Assembly: GCA_021772095.1 (NCBI GenBank) | Contig: JADYXR010000006.1 | Location: 1-64,000, forward strand | DNA: 64,000 bases | Direction: 5' to 3' | Origin: Candidatus Obscuribacter sp. | GTDB lineage: Bacteria > Cyanobacteriota > Vampirovibrionia > Obscuribacterales > Obscuribacteraceae | Position numbers and translations under genes: made by a program | Shown here: piece by piece, positions 1 through 8,584 of the stretch | How positions within the stretch are numbered: position 1 is the first letter of the stretch | Layout of the letters: every line of letters starts with the position of its first letter | The notes under the pieces: model-generated | Databases searched by the model: none | What the model saw: only the letters and a program-made list of their open reading frames with translations | What the model was told of the DNA's origin: nothing

Positions 1-121
1 GCTACAGCTAGCGCTGTACGCCTCTGTGGCGGTATCATTCCAATCTCTAAAGGTAATTACAATGGACTACCTTTGACACAAAATTATTGACAGATCCAAC
101 CCGCAAATTGCGAATTTCTTG

Positions 122-533
122 TTACTCGAACAATTCGACAAAAGACTGAAGCGAAGTAATCTTAACTCCATCGTGTTGTTTCAAGACAAGCAGGTCTTTG
201 TCGCCGCTCACTAGGAAATCAACTTGTGCAACGACCGCGCATACGATATAGACTTCGTCCTTGGGGTCGCGGCACACGCTTTCGACACCTAACGGCAACT
301 TGATGAACTGCGCTTTCTCTCGAATCAACTCCAACAAACTTTCTTTGCGCCGAGGCTGTATCTTGGTTTGAAACTTAGGCCGGTCCAGCAACTTCTGCAA
401 GTTCGCTAATGAGAGCTTCTGCACAAATCAACTGGTATTGGTCGTGGTCCAGCAAACGCACAACTTCAAGAGCCTTGTTGCTGTTCAAAAGCGCGCTGAT
501 CCAAATGTTTGCGTCAACGACTACTTTAAGCAC
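122..533 (-). pseudogene. PIN-domain toxin of a toxin-antitoxin pair, frameshifted
   Basis: Reading from a GTG at 533, the first frame gives VLKVVVDANIWISALLNS and runs to SELAEVAGPA before a stop at 375. The C-terminal half (LLDRPKF, then VSGDKDLLVL) continues in another frame down to 122. The span of 412 bases is one more than a multiple of three, so a single extra base near 398-405 explains the break. Joined, the product of about 137 residues fits the COG1569 PIN toxin family, with the early metal-binding Asp in VVVDAN and the late GDKDLL motif. PIN toxins are usually Mg-dependent RNases. The GTG overlaps the stop of the antitoxin-like gene by 8 bases, typical of such pairs. It could be a true pseudogene or a sequencing error. 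Confidence 0.75.
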
Positions 534-768
534 CCTGCGCTCTTTTTTCCCTTCTATATTTTGTTACTTCGTCGGCAATCTCTTCGTCTGCAATTGGTTC
601 GGTGCCTTCATTATCATTGTCCACGTCCTGCACCAATTGCCGAAACCGGTCTCCCCATGTCTTCGACAATTCTCGACGCAATTCTTGCACTTCTTCAGGC
701 GAAAGCTGCTCGACCAGGCGAAGGATCTTCTCTACAGTAACTCGTTCTTCTGATTGTGGCTGGTTCAT
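526..768 (-). CDS. Putative antitoxin partner of the PIN toxin
   Basis: An 80-residue acidic, mostly helical protein beginning MNQPQSEERVTVEKIL. An upstream ATG in the same frame would add 24 residues that look unrelated. The start at 768 is preferred because a GGAC-type weak ribosome site precedes it and the family-like part begins there. The segment LVEQLSPEEVQELRREL is a predicted helix common in small antitoxins that pair with COG1569 toxins, and the C-terminus is Lys/Arg-rich. It lies immediately upstream of, and overlaps, the frameshifted PIN gene. The antitoxin role is inferred from size, composition and position. No classical DNA-binding motif is obvious. Confidence 0.6.
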   Translation of the reverse strand: MNQPQSEERVTVEKILRLVEQLSPEEVQELRRELSKTWGDRFRQLVQDVDNDNEGTEPIADEEIADEVTKYRREKRAQGA

Positions 769-861
769 ACTATATCGTCCACTTGCCCATCGTCGCCAAT
801 CTGTTATCGAAAAGTGCCTTTGGCTGGGTATCTTGACCATTTATCGACAGTTTATCACAGT

Positions 862-906
862 TCCCAAGATTGAATCACAAGGACCCCGGGACGTCCCTGC
901 TTGGGA
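862..906 (-). terminator. Possible terminator hairpin downstream of the hydrolase gene
   Basis: TCCCAAG at 862-868 can pair with CTTGGGA at 900-906, and inside it GGAC (881-884) can pair with GTCC (893-896). It sits just past the stop of the minus-strand hydrolase at 915. There is no clear T-tract, so this is a weak call. Confidence 0.25.
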
Positions 907-914
907 TAAGGTAC

Positions 915-2024
915 CTAGTTTTGAGCCGAGTGCTTGTCCAGCCATGCGACAGTCGCGGTCATTGCTTTTTTGTCGACATCGATATCTTCGAATACGTAGT
1001 GATCGCCGTTTTCCAGCGCGAGGAATTCTTTGTCTTCGGTCGAGAGATTGTCGAACACTTTCTTGGCGCCCTGTGGTCTCGATTCGCCGTCTTTTTGTCC
1101 TTGAACGATCATGATCGGCAGAGTCTTGATTTGCTTCGCGAACTGGCGTGTTTTGTACATGTAGAATTGGCAGGCCATCAATTCATTCGGTGCGAGATCG
1201 AGGCGAACATTCGCATCTTTCATCAACGCCTCTTGCAGATCTTTTTTAGGCGTGGCTACTTTGACAAGTTCTTCGCCTTTATTGAAGCGCTTGTTGAATG
1301 CGGTGAATCTGGTGCCGACGCTCAAGTAGTTTCCGAGCGTGCCGAAATGTTCGCCGCCGGGTGCTGAGGAGATGGCACCGGATATGATATCAGAGAATTT
1401 CGAGGCGGCTTCGAGTGCGAGGGCACCGCCCATGGCTTCACCGAGGAGGAAGACTTTGCTGTTTGGATGTTTCTTCCGAATGGCTTCTGTGGCGCTCTTG
1501 ATGTCGCCGAGCGTGTCCTTCAAGTCCATTTTGCCTTCGGAACCTTTGTCTTTCCAACCGCCGAAGCCGCGTAAGTCCATCGAATATACCGAGTAGCCGG
1601 ACGCAACCAGCTTCTTCGCGAGGTCATCGAAAACTCCGCTGTGCATGCCTAATTCATGGAGGCACAAAACCATTCCTTTTGGAGATTCGCTGGTCGATTG
1701 CCAGTAAAGAAACGGTGGCATGCCCTCCACGAGATCGACTTTTGTGCCGGCAGTTTCGCGAACCGTTCTATTAGAATCGCCGCCTTTGTCATTCTTGTCG
1801 CTCTTATCCTTTTTCTTGGATTTCTTTTCGGAAGCGACTTTATCTACTTTAGTGTCGGACGCATCTTTGTCCGTTTTCTTCTCAGCGATGTGATTGTTGT
1901 CGCTTTTCTTTTTTCCGAAACAGGCATCGGCATTCGCAACCATCGAGATGCACGTTAACAGACTGACGGTGACAATCGGAAGTTTCCGAATAGCTTTTCG
2001 CATCGTATGTTTTTCGCCCGCCAT
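915..2024 (-). CDS. Exported alpha/beta hydrolase-fold protein with nucleophile Ser replaced by Ala
   Basis: About 369 residues in the S33/serine-aminopeptidase-like alpha/beta hydrolase family. Residues 9-34 form a signal peptide ending ANADA. A Lys/Asp/Ser-rich linker covers about 37-85, and the hydrolase domain spans about 100-365. The nucleophile elbow reads LLGEAMGG, so the catalytic Ser of GxSxG is Ala197 (codon GCC). A GDH sequence near the C-terminus still supplies the His. The paralogue at 61212 has GESMGG in the same context. The likely product is a secreted, catalytically dead binding or regulatory protein. The start at 2024 has AAAGG upstream; an in-frame ATG at 2003 is also possible. 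It follows the TPR-caspase gene on the same strand after about 200 bases and may be its partner. Confidence 0.85.
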   Translation of the reverse strand: MAGEKHTMRKAIRKLPIVTVSLLTCISMVANADACFGKKKSDNNHIAEKKTDKDASDTKVDKVASEKKSKKKDKSDKNDKGGDSNRTVRETAGTKVDLVEGMPPFLYWQSTSESPKGMVLCLHELGMHSGVFDDLAKKLVASGYSVYSMDLRGFGGWKDKGSEGKMDLKDTLGDIKSATEAIRKKHPNSKVFLLGEAMGGALALEAASKFSDIISGAISSAPGGEHFGTLGNYLSVGTRFTAFNKRFNKGEELVKVATPKKDLQEALMKDANVRLDLAPNELMACQFYMYKTRQFAKQIKTLPIMIVQGQKDGESRPQGAKKVFDNLSTEDKEFLALENGDHYVFEDIDVDKKAMTATVAWLDKHSAQN

Positions 2025-2223
2025 AATTTTGATTACCTTTGCCGAATTAGAAGTCAGTTTGGTCAATTGATCGCAACGGAGATCATTATAGATTCCAGTC
2101 GCTCTTAACATCTCAGATTCGTTTAATGAAATAAGAGATCGGTTTCTCGTGTTAGGTCGCTTCCTTCACGTTAGATTGTGCTCTAGACTAGCTCTACGAT
2201 ACAAAATTCTAAACGAACCCAGA

Positions 2224-4923
2224 TTATTTCGAAGCTGGAACTGCAACATTCCGGGGCGCAGCCGGCTTCACTCCTAAAACCGCCTCAGCGCCGTGCCACG
2301 TGTGCAACGCCAGAATCGGAGTTTGGATCTCGGCGCGCGAGCGCAAAACTTCTTGTTCAACTTTCGCTCGCATGATTTTGTACGCTTCTTGAACCGTCGT
2401 ATTCGGTCCTCTTGTTCGCAACGCTTCGATCAACTGACGAGTAAACACGCCATTGGGATAAAGTCGCGATTCCCACGAAACTTGATCCGAATCGCTGGAA
2501 GCAACGACGATTTGTCCGGTACCGACACTCAACGCTCCGGGATGGGTACCAGCAGCGGTGCTGGCTTTAACACGCATGTCAGGCTGAAGAATAATTGCTT
2601 TGCTTCCGGCGGCAGTATGGTGCGTCTCTTTCTCCTTGGCACCAATCGCGGTGGCAAGCGAGTTCTCACGAATTGCGCCACCATGGCAAACATCCATTAC
2701 AATTACAACGCGCTGGCTCGGGATCATATCTCTTACACCGGCTGTGAAAAACTGCATCGGTATGCCTGACAAAACAGCGTTATTCAAATTGGTTTCGTAA
2801 GCGACGATAAAGTTGGCGTTACCGACGTCCTTGCGAGCCGAGGTTCCATGCGTCGATACGTAGATTACGACGAGGTCGTCATTCTTCGCATTTTTCCTGA
2901 GCCACTTATCGCCCAGGTGCGAGATGATGTTGTCGCGCGTGGCGTGTTCATCGAGTAGAAGCTTTACGTGATCCGGTTTAAAGTTTGCTTCGAAGATCAG
3001 GTAGTTGCGGAAGTCCATCGCGTCTTTGGCGGCAAACTGCAAATTGATTGCTGGATCTTTAAAGTTACTGAGGCCTACTACGAGTGCCCACTTATCGGCG
3101 ACCGGTTTCGCGGTTGCAATGCCTGTTTTCGGCACACCGAGGGTGATGGCATGTCCTTGATTGCTGTCGTTGTATCCCGGCAATTTTAGCTTGATTTCTT
3201 TGGCTTGCGCGATTAGCGGTTTCGCCTCGTCTTCTCTGGAAGTCTCGATTAAAACTCGCGCCAGATTTTCCAAGTCGGCAGCGACGATTGCACTGCCGGG
3301 TTCATTTGTTTTTTGATCCGATTTTAAAATCGCCCGGAAGTATTCTTCCGAGTCCGCAAACTTATTCGATGCCTTGAGCAAGTCCGCCAGGTCTCGCATG
3401 GTCGCGACTGTGTCTTCATGCTCGGGACCGAGGACAGATTTTTGAATCTTCAAAGTACGCAGAAGTAATTGCTGAGCTTGATCGAGTTTCTGTTCTGAGA
3501 TCAAAACATTGGCAAGATTATGCATATTGCGAGCGACCACTGGATGCTCGTTGCCCAGCGCTTTCTCGCGAATCGCCAAACCTCTTTCGATCAAAGGTCG
3601 TGCCTCTTCAAAGCGACGTTGATTGGAATACAACCAGGCAAGACTGTTCAGTGCAGCGGCTACATCAACATGATCGGGTCCAAGATTTTTCTCGGTGACT
3701 TCGAGAGCACGTTTGTAGATTGGCTCGGCATCAGTGTATTTGCCTTGATAGATGTAGTACATTCCCATCGCGTTCAAATCGAGCACCACCTGACGCGCAT
3801 CTTTTCCATACGCCAGTTCATCTATTGAAAGAGCTTTGCGCAGCAATGGATCAGCTTTCGCATATTGCGAACATGAAACATAATCAGCGGCAAGCTGTCT
3901 CAGGAATTCTGCATAACGAGGGCTTTCATCGCCAAATGATTTCTCGACTAAAACCCGACCTTTTTCAAGTTCTGCTACTGCATCCTTATAACAAGTCAGA
4001 TCTCGGTAAATGCTGGCGCGCACCAAAAGCGGTTCGTAGATTCGCGGATCGTTGTCTTCCAGAGAACCAGCGCGCATCTTGTACGACAATTGAATCGACT
4101 GAAGGGCGTCGTTGATCTTTCCTTGCGCTCGGAATAATTGACCGAACAATAAAGCAGTATTCGAAATCTCAAGTCGTCTGATGCCAACGTCTTGAATTTT
4201 TTTCTTCTGAGTTTGAGCTTGATTTAAAACTGCATCAGCTTCATCGTACCGACCAGCTGTCGTGTAGTGCCGCCCGAGCGCATCAAAAACACGTCCAGCG
4301 GCGATCGCATCATCGCTGCCTTCCGCCACAGTCAGCGCTTCGCGCAAGGCTTTTTCGCACTCCGCCGTTTTGCCCAACTCAGAATATGCAGACGCCAAGC
4401 GGATTAGCGAGACAACGCGATTTTCCACTTTCATCGCGTTGAGATCGGATTCCGTTGTTGCCGTGGTTTCCACTCCCTCTTTATCTGCTTGAGTGAAAAG
4501 ATCTTTTGCCTTCAGGTAAAAGGAAATCGCTTGCTCATATTTTCCCTGGCGCTGCAGATTGGATGCCAGCTTGTCGTAGTCACCAGCGAGGGTGCGCTTT
4601 TTGGCAGGATTGTTTTTCTCGTCGTTGTCCAACAATCGCTTGTAGAGCGGTTCTGACAGATCGAATTTTTTCTCTTCATCATAGAGTTCAGCAAGCGTCT
4701 GAATCGTTCGTTGCAATCGCACGTCCGATGGCGGGAATTGCTCAGCCTCTCTCAATGCCGCTTTCAACTTCTTCTCGGCTTCCGGGTAACGCCGCTCCAG
4801 TAGCGCGCGGCCGCCTTCGTCGAACATGGTTTCGAATAAGCTCTCCTGAGCATTACTTGACGTCGTACACATCAACACAAAAATCAATAAAACGAATACG
4901 AGCCACCAGTTCAATCGAAACAT
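2224..4923 (-). CDS. Exported TPR-repeat protein with caspase-like (C14) protease domain
   Basis: 899 residues: a signal peptide (about 1-25, ending SNAQ), a long run of tetratricopeptide repeats (about 35-590, several of the kinesin-light-chain type with repeated 'ALAIREKALGNEHP'-style units), then a caspase/peptidase C14 domain from Trp612. The catalytic dyad is intact: His692 in VSTHGT and Cys746 in VMDVCHGG. Such orthocaspases generally cleave after basic residues; substrates here are unknown. The TPR array probably binds partners and the domain is predicted outside the cytoplasm. AAGG lies 10 bases before the ATG. The neighbouring hydrolase (915-2024) lacks its nucleophile, and a related hydrolase plus caspase-fold pair sits at the right end of the window. 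Confidence 0.9.
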   Translation of the reverse strand: MFRLNWWLVFVLLIFVLMCTTSSNAQESLFETMFDEGGRALLERRYPEAEKKLKAALREAEQFPPSDVRLQRTIQTLAELYDEEKKFDLSEPLYKRLLDNDEKNNPAKKRTLAGDYDKLASNLQRQGKYEQAISFYLKAKDLFTQADKEGVETTATTESDLNAMKVENRVVSLIRLASAYSELGKTAECEKALREALTVAEGSDDAIAAGRVFDALGRHYTTAGRYDEADAVLNQAQTQKKKIQDVGIRRLEISNTALLFGQLFRAQGKINDALQSIQLSYKMRAGSLEDNDPRIYEPLLVRASIYRDLTCYKDAVAELEKGRVLVEKSFGDESPRYAEFLRQLAADYVSCSQYAKADPLLRKALSIDELAYGKDARQVVLDLNAMGMYYIYQGKYTDAEPIYKRALEVTEKNLGPDHVDVAAALNSLAWLYSNQRRFEEARPLIERGLAIREKALGNEHPVVARNMHNLANVLISEQKLDQAQQLLLRTLKIQKSVLGPEHEDTVATMRDLADLLKASNKFADSEEYFRAILKSDQKTNEPGSAIVAADLENLARVLIETSREDEAKPLIAQAKEIKLKLPGYNDSNQGHAITLGVPKTGIATAKPVADKWALVVGLSNFKDPAINLQFAAKDAMDFRNYLIFEANFKPDHVKLLLDEHATRDNIISHLGDKWLRKNAKNDDLVVIYVSTHGTSARKDVGNANFIVAYETNLNNAVLSGIPMQFFTAGVRDMIPSQRVVIVMDVCHGGAIRENSLATAIGAKEKETHHTAAGSKAIILQPDMRVKASTAAGTHPGALSVGTGQIVVASSDSDQVSWESRLYPNGVFTRQLIEALRTRGPNTTVQEAYKIMRAKVEQEVLRSRAEIQTPILALHTWHGAEAVLGVKPAAPRNVAVPASK

Positions 4924-5033
4924 AGAAACACACCTTCAACGCGCTGTCCGACCGGTTCTTTAAGTTGCGAAGAGACAAAACACTGCATGCTACAATCTGC
5001 CCGACTCAATCAAATAGGAACCGGAAATAAGAA

Positions 5034-5756
5034 ATGCATAGAGAGTATCATAAGTGGCACAGCGATAATTTGAACCGCGAGATGGAGCTGCTTGTCTTCG
5101 GTCACCATGGCGCCCGGGTCGTTGTTTTCCCGACTTCGATGGGAAGATTTTTTGATTGGGAAAACCGAGGATTCATGAATATCCTCCACCATCACATAGA
5201 ACAGGGCTGGTTGCAGCTTTACTGTGTCGATAGTGTAGATACCGATTCCTGGTACAACTATGGAGCCAGCCCGCAATGGCGCGCTCATCGTCACCTGCAG
5301 TACCAAAGTTATATCGTCGACGAAGTTTTGCCGTTTAGCCGTTCGAAAAATGACAATCCATACGTCATCGCCACCGGTGCCAGTTTCGGTGCTTACCATG
5401 CCATGAATATCGCGTTGCGCTTTCCTCATCTATTCGGAAGAGTGCTTGCCATGAGCGGCATCTATGACATCTCGAAATGGGCGGGCGGTCACTACGACGA
5501 GGCTGTCCACCAGAGCAATCCAATCGAACTGGTTCGCCAAATGCATAACTGCCCTGAGCACCTGGCTAGAGTTCGAAATCTCGATATCATCTTCCCAATC
5601 GGACGAGAAGACTCGGCGTATCACAACAACCTCGAATTGTCTCAAGTCATGTGGGACCACAATATTTGGCATGCTTTGCGTGAGTGGGACGGCTTCGCTC
5701 ACGACTGGCCAGTTTGGGAACAGATGATTTTGATGTACATTGGCGGCGCAAACTAA
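5034..5756 (+). CDS. Esterase-like alpha/beta hydrolase of the amidoligase cluster
   Basis: 240 residues, cytoplasmic (no signal peptide), resembling the putative esterase family (esterase D type). The nucleophile motif is GASFGAYHA (GxSxG). An Asp follows in FPIGREDS and the His lies in WDGFAHDWPVWEQ, so a full Ser-Asp-His triad can be proposed. The N-terminus is rich in His and Trp. A purine-rich AGGA lies upstream of the ATG. The next three genes on the same strand encode two ATP-grasp ligases and a GCS2-type ligase. Grouping of such ligases with a hydrolase is known from predicted peptide or amide biosynthesis clusters, so this enzyme may hydrolyse or release a product. The substrate is not predictable from sequence. 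Confidence 0.8.
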   Translation: MHREYHKWHSDNLNREMELLVFGHHGARVVVFPTSMGRFFDWENRGFMNILHHHIEQGWLQLYCVDSVDTDSWYNYGASPQWRAHRHLQYQSYIVDEVLPFSRSKNDNPYVIATGASFGAYHAMNIALRFPHLFGRVLAMSGIYDISKWAGGHYDEAVHQSNPIELVRQMHNCPEHLARVRNLDIIFPIGREDSAYHNNLELSQVMWDHNIWHALREWDGFAHDWPVWEQMILMYIGGAN

Positions 5757-6111
5757 TCGAATCAATGACGGGACCGCCGACTAACCGAAACCAGGTGAAG
5801 TCAGCAAGGGAACTGGCGAGCTAAACTGATGAGATTTCAGTTGGGTGAGTCGAGTGATCGTGCCGTGAGCAATTGGCACAACGCCAAGTAGTTATTCGTG
5901 AAGCAACGAAACTGACATCGCTTGCCGTAGTGACTCGGGTCGATCGCGCAAACAAAGCTTACAAAGACAACTTCAGCGGTCCGAAACGCGCCTGGAATCT
6001 AAAAATTTCATAGTTTTTTCCTCTATCGGCGGGGGTTCTGATCTTTAGAACTTAATTGATAGTAAGATTTTCCAAGCGTCAAGTATCACACTTAAAAACA
6101 GGTCCACAAGC
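5757..6111. other. Gene-free region between esterase and first ATP-grasp gene
   Basis: 355 bases with no supported gene. It contains a small inverted repeat AACTGA/TCAGTT (5824-5842) and GTGCC/GGCAC around 5860-5880. Neither is followed by a T-tract. The 3' part is AT-rich (from about 6000) and probably carries the promoter of the ATP-grasp gene, but I cannot place -35/-10 boxes with confidence. Confidence 0.4.
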
Positions 6112-7059
6112 ATGAAAGTAGGGCTTTTGGTGGGGCGTGAGAGCTCGTTCCCCGAAGAATTCATCAAGTATGTCAACTCATCAAACCTCGGAATCGAGGC
6201 AGAGATGGTCAAAGTCGGCGGCTACAAAGCCGACGAACTCAGTAAGTACAGCGTAATCATCGACCGCATTTCGCATGAAGTGCCGTTCTACCGCTCCTAT
6301 TTGAAAGCGGCAGCGCTCTCCGGTACCGCGATTATCAACAATCCGTTCTGGTGGTCAGCCGATGACAAATTCTTCGGAACCGCGCTGTTGGAACGTCTCG
6401 GCATCGCTATTCCAAAAACAGTTTTGCTGCCACAAAGAGGCTATATCGACGCCATCACCGGCGAATCGCTCCGCAACCTCGAGTTTCCACTCGATTGGAA
6501 AGCCATCGTTGAATACACCGGCATGCCGGCAATCATGAAGCCATTCGATGGCGGCGGCTGGAAGAACGTTTATAAGCTGGACTCGCTCGAAGAGTTGATC
6601 TACTACTACGATCGCACCGGCACCATTTGCATGATGCTTCAAGAGTTCATCAACTTCGATCGCTACGTTCGGTGCTACACCATCGGTCGCAAGAACGTCC
6701 GCATCATGCCTTACGATCCGTCGAAGCCTTATCTGCAAGGTCAATATTTCCTTGACAAAGATTACCTCGATCCAAAACTCGAAAAGCGCATCATTGATGA
6801 TTGCATCAAGCTCAACGAAGCGCTGGGCTACGACATGAACACCGCCGAATTCGCAATTCGTGACGGCATTCCGTATGCTATCGACTTCACAAATCCAGCT
6901 CCTGACGCCGATCTCCATTCGGTCGGACCGGAGAACTTCAAATGGATGATTGAAGCAATGGCAGAACTCTGCGCCAGTTACGCAAAAGGCAAGCATCAAG
7001 CCAATCGCGATTTGAAATGGTCCTCATTTCTCAATCCGAAACTCGTCGCAGCCAAATAA
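6112..7059 (+). CDS. ATP-grasp ligase (RimK/glutathione-synthetase-like)
   Basis: 315 residues. An N-terminal pre-ATP-grasp region (about 1-110) is followed by the ATP-grasp core. The nucleotide-binding Lys and Gly-rich loop are in IMKPFDGGGWKNVYK, the strand LQEFI carries the adenine-contact Glu, and AEFAIRDGIPYAIDFTNPAPD carries the Mg ligands (Glu, Asp, Asn). ATP-grasp ligases activate a carboxylate as acyl phosphate and join it to an amine or thiol. The CAGGT upstream of the ATG is a plausible ribosome site. It belongs with the esterase upstream and the permuted ATP-grasp and GCS2 genes downstream, so it is likely one of three ligases in one pathway. The specific substrates are unknown. 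Confidence 0.85.
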   Translation: MKVGLLVGRESSFPEEFIKYVNSSNLGIEAEMVKVGGYKADELSKYSVIIDRISHEVPFYRSYLKAAALSGTAIINNPFWWSADDKFFGTALLERLGIAIPKTVLLPQRGYIDAITGESLRNLEFPLDWKAIVEYTGMPAIMKPFDGGGWKNVYKLDSLEELIYYYDRTGTICMMLQEFINFDRYVRCYTIGRKNVRIMPYDPSKPYLQGQYFLDKDYLDPKLEKRIIDDCIKLNEALGYDMNTAEFAIRDGIPYAIDFTNPAPDADLHSVGPENFKWMIEAMAELCASYAKGKHQANRDLKWSSFLNPKLVAAK

Positions 7060-7072
7060 ATAGCAAATCTTG

Positions 7073-7103
7073 AACGGGCGGATCGTTATGCGATCCGCCC
7101 GTT
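7073..7103 (+). terminator. Strong stem-loop between the two ATP-grasp genes
   Basis: AACGGGCGGATCG (7073-7085) pairs perfectly over 13 bp with CGATCCGCCCGTT (7091-7103) around a TTATG loop, 14 bases after the stop codon at 7059. The following bases are only mildly T-rich (GCATTGTAG). It may be a terminator, an mRNA-processing element, or a device that lowers expression of the downstream ligases. Confidence 0.6.
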
Positions 7104-7208
7104 GCATTGTAGTCCTCAGCTAGCTGTCGACTAATCTCTTTCAAAATTTCCATTCCCACTAATGGAAACCAGTTGGTAGGCACCTCCCTCGTCCACGGAT
7201 TCGCCACG

Positions 7209-8567
7209 ATGCACGACCTCGAAAGAGAATCGATCGATTACTATAATGAACTCCTGCAGTCTTCTCCGGAGTTGCTGAAAAGCACGAAGGATGACATGTG
7301 GAAGCAACTCAACGACGTCCAATTTATTTTTGGCGGTCGAATGTTGAGTCCTTATCTGCGTCCGCACTTCATCGCCAGACAAGATTTCGATCGCGTCACG
7401 CAAGTTTGCGAAGAGATCTGGGGAGCAGTTCTCAAAGTCGGCGATCTGGCAATTGCCGATCCAAAGCTTCAAGACTACCTTGGATTGACCGAAGACGAGC
7501 GTCGATTGATCGCCACCGATCCGAAATTCAAAGGTGTCTCCCGTCTGTCGAGACTCGATTCCTTTCTTACCGATGACGCATTATCATTCGTAGAGCTAAA
7601 CGCTGAAACGCCTGCTGGTGTCGCTTACGCCGACGTCGCGTCCGACATCTTTTTGACTCTCGACGTGATGAAACAGTTTCAAAACAAGTTTCGTATTTCC
7701 AGACTGGATGGATTGAAACACCTGCTCCGTGTCTTGCTCTCTGCTCACACCGAATTTTCAGGCAATGGCAAACACCCACAAATCGCCATCGTCGATTACA
7801 AGGGATTGCCGACTGCTCGCGAGTTTGAGTTGATTCAAGACTACTTCGAACAGCAAGGATACAAAACGATTATTGCTGATCCAAGAGAACTGGAATTCAG
7901 CAACGGCCGGCTCTGTAAGGACGGCTTCGACATCGATATCGTTTATAAACGAGTTCTCGTCAACGAATTTTTAGAGAAAAAAGATGAGTGCAAAAACCTG
8001 CTGCAAGCGTACGAAAGTAACGCGATCTGCATGGTCAACTCATTCCGGGGCAAACTTGTCCACAAAAAACTTTTGTTCGGACTGCTAACAGACGAACAAT
8101 TCGCAGGCTTCTTCACGCCTAGAGAACATGAACTGATAACCAAACATGTGCCATGGACTCGTCGAGTTGAAGAGCGAAACACCGAGCACTACGGCAAAAA
8201 AGTCGACTTGCTCAAATTCACCAGAGAATACCGAGACCAGCTTGTACTCAAGCCCAACGACGATTACGGCGGTCGCGGAATTTATATTGGTTGGGAATCC
8301 TCAGAATCCGAATGGGATGCTGCAATCAGCATCGCGTTAGAAGGAGACTACCTGGTGCAAGAGCGTGTAAAAACCTCGCGGCAGGTATTTCCTTACATCA
8401 AAGATGACGGCGACGTCGAGTTCATCGAACAATTGATTGACCTCGATCCGCTTCTCTATGACGGCAAAGTCGGCAGCGCCTTCACGCGATTGTCCGGTTC
8501 CGCCCTGGCTAATGTCACCGCTGGCGGTGGCATGGTGCCGGTATTTATTGTCGAAGGAAAAGTTTAG
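7209..8567 (+). CDS. Circularly permuted ATP-grasp-type ligase
   Basis: About 452 residues from ATG 7209 (MHDLERESIDYYNEL). A TTG at 7173 would add 12 residues with no better ribosome site. The sequence resembles circularly permuted ATP-grasp proteins (COG2308-like). It has SFVELNAETPAGVAYAD early (the Glu/Asn metal-binding segment), and LVLKPNDDYGGRGIYIGW (Lys plus Gly-rich loop) and YLVQERV near the C-terminus. The metal-binding segment therefore comes before the nucleotide loop, the hallmark of the permutation. It lies 17 bases before the GCS2 gene. Such proteins are usually found with GCS2-type ligases and are predicted to form peptide-like amide bonds. Confidence 0.8.
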   Translation: MHDLERESIDYYNELLQSSPELLKSTKDDMWKQLNDVQFIFGGRMLSPYLRPHFIARQDFDRVTQVCEEIWGAVLKVGDLAIADPKLQDYLGLTEDERRLIATDPKFKGVSRLSRLDSFLTDDALSFVELNAETPAGVAYADVASDIFLTLDVMKQFQNKFRISRLDGLKHLLRVLLSAHTEFSGNGKHPQIAIVDYKGLPTAREFELIQDYFEQQGYKTIIADPRELEFSNGRLCKDGFDIDIVYKRVLVNEFLEKKDECKNLLQAYESNAICMVNSFRGKLVHKKLLFGLLTDEQFAGFFTPREHELITKHVPWTRRVEERNTEHYGKKVDLLKFTREYRDQLVLKPNDDYGGRGIYIGWESSESEWDAAISIALEGDYLVQERVKTSRQVFPYIKDDGDVEFIEQLIDLDPLLYDGKVGSAFTRLSGSALANVTAGGGMVPVFIVEGKV

Positions 8568-8584
8568 GCCGAGGTCGCATTAAA

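Noticed and set aside
602..1367. Plus-strand ORFs over the antitoxin and hydrolase genes
   Set aside because: They lie opposite genes with clear family matches, have no domain resemblance, and overlap each other in different frames.
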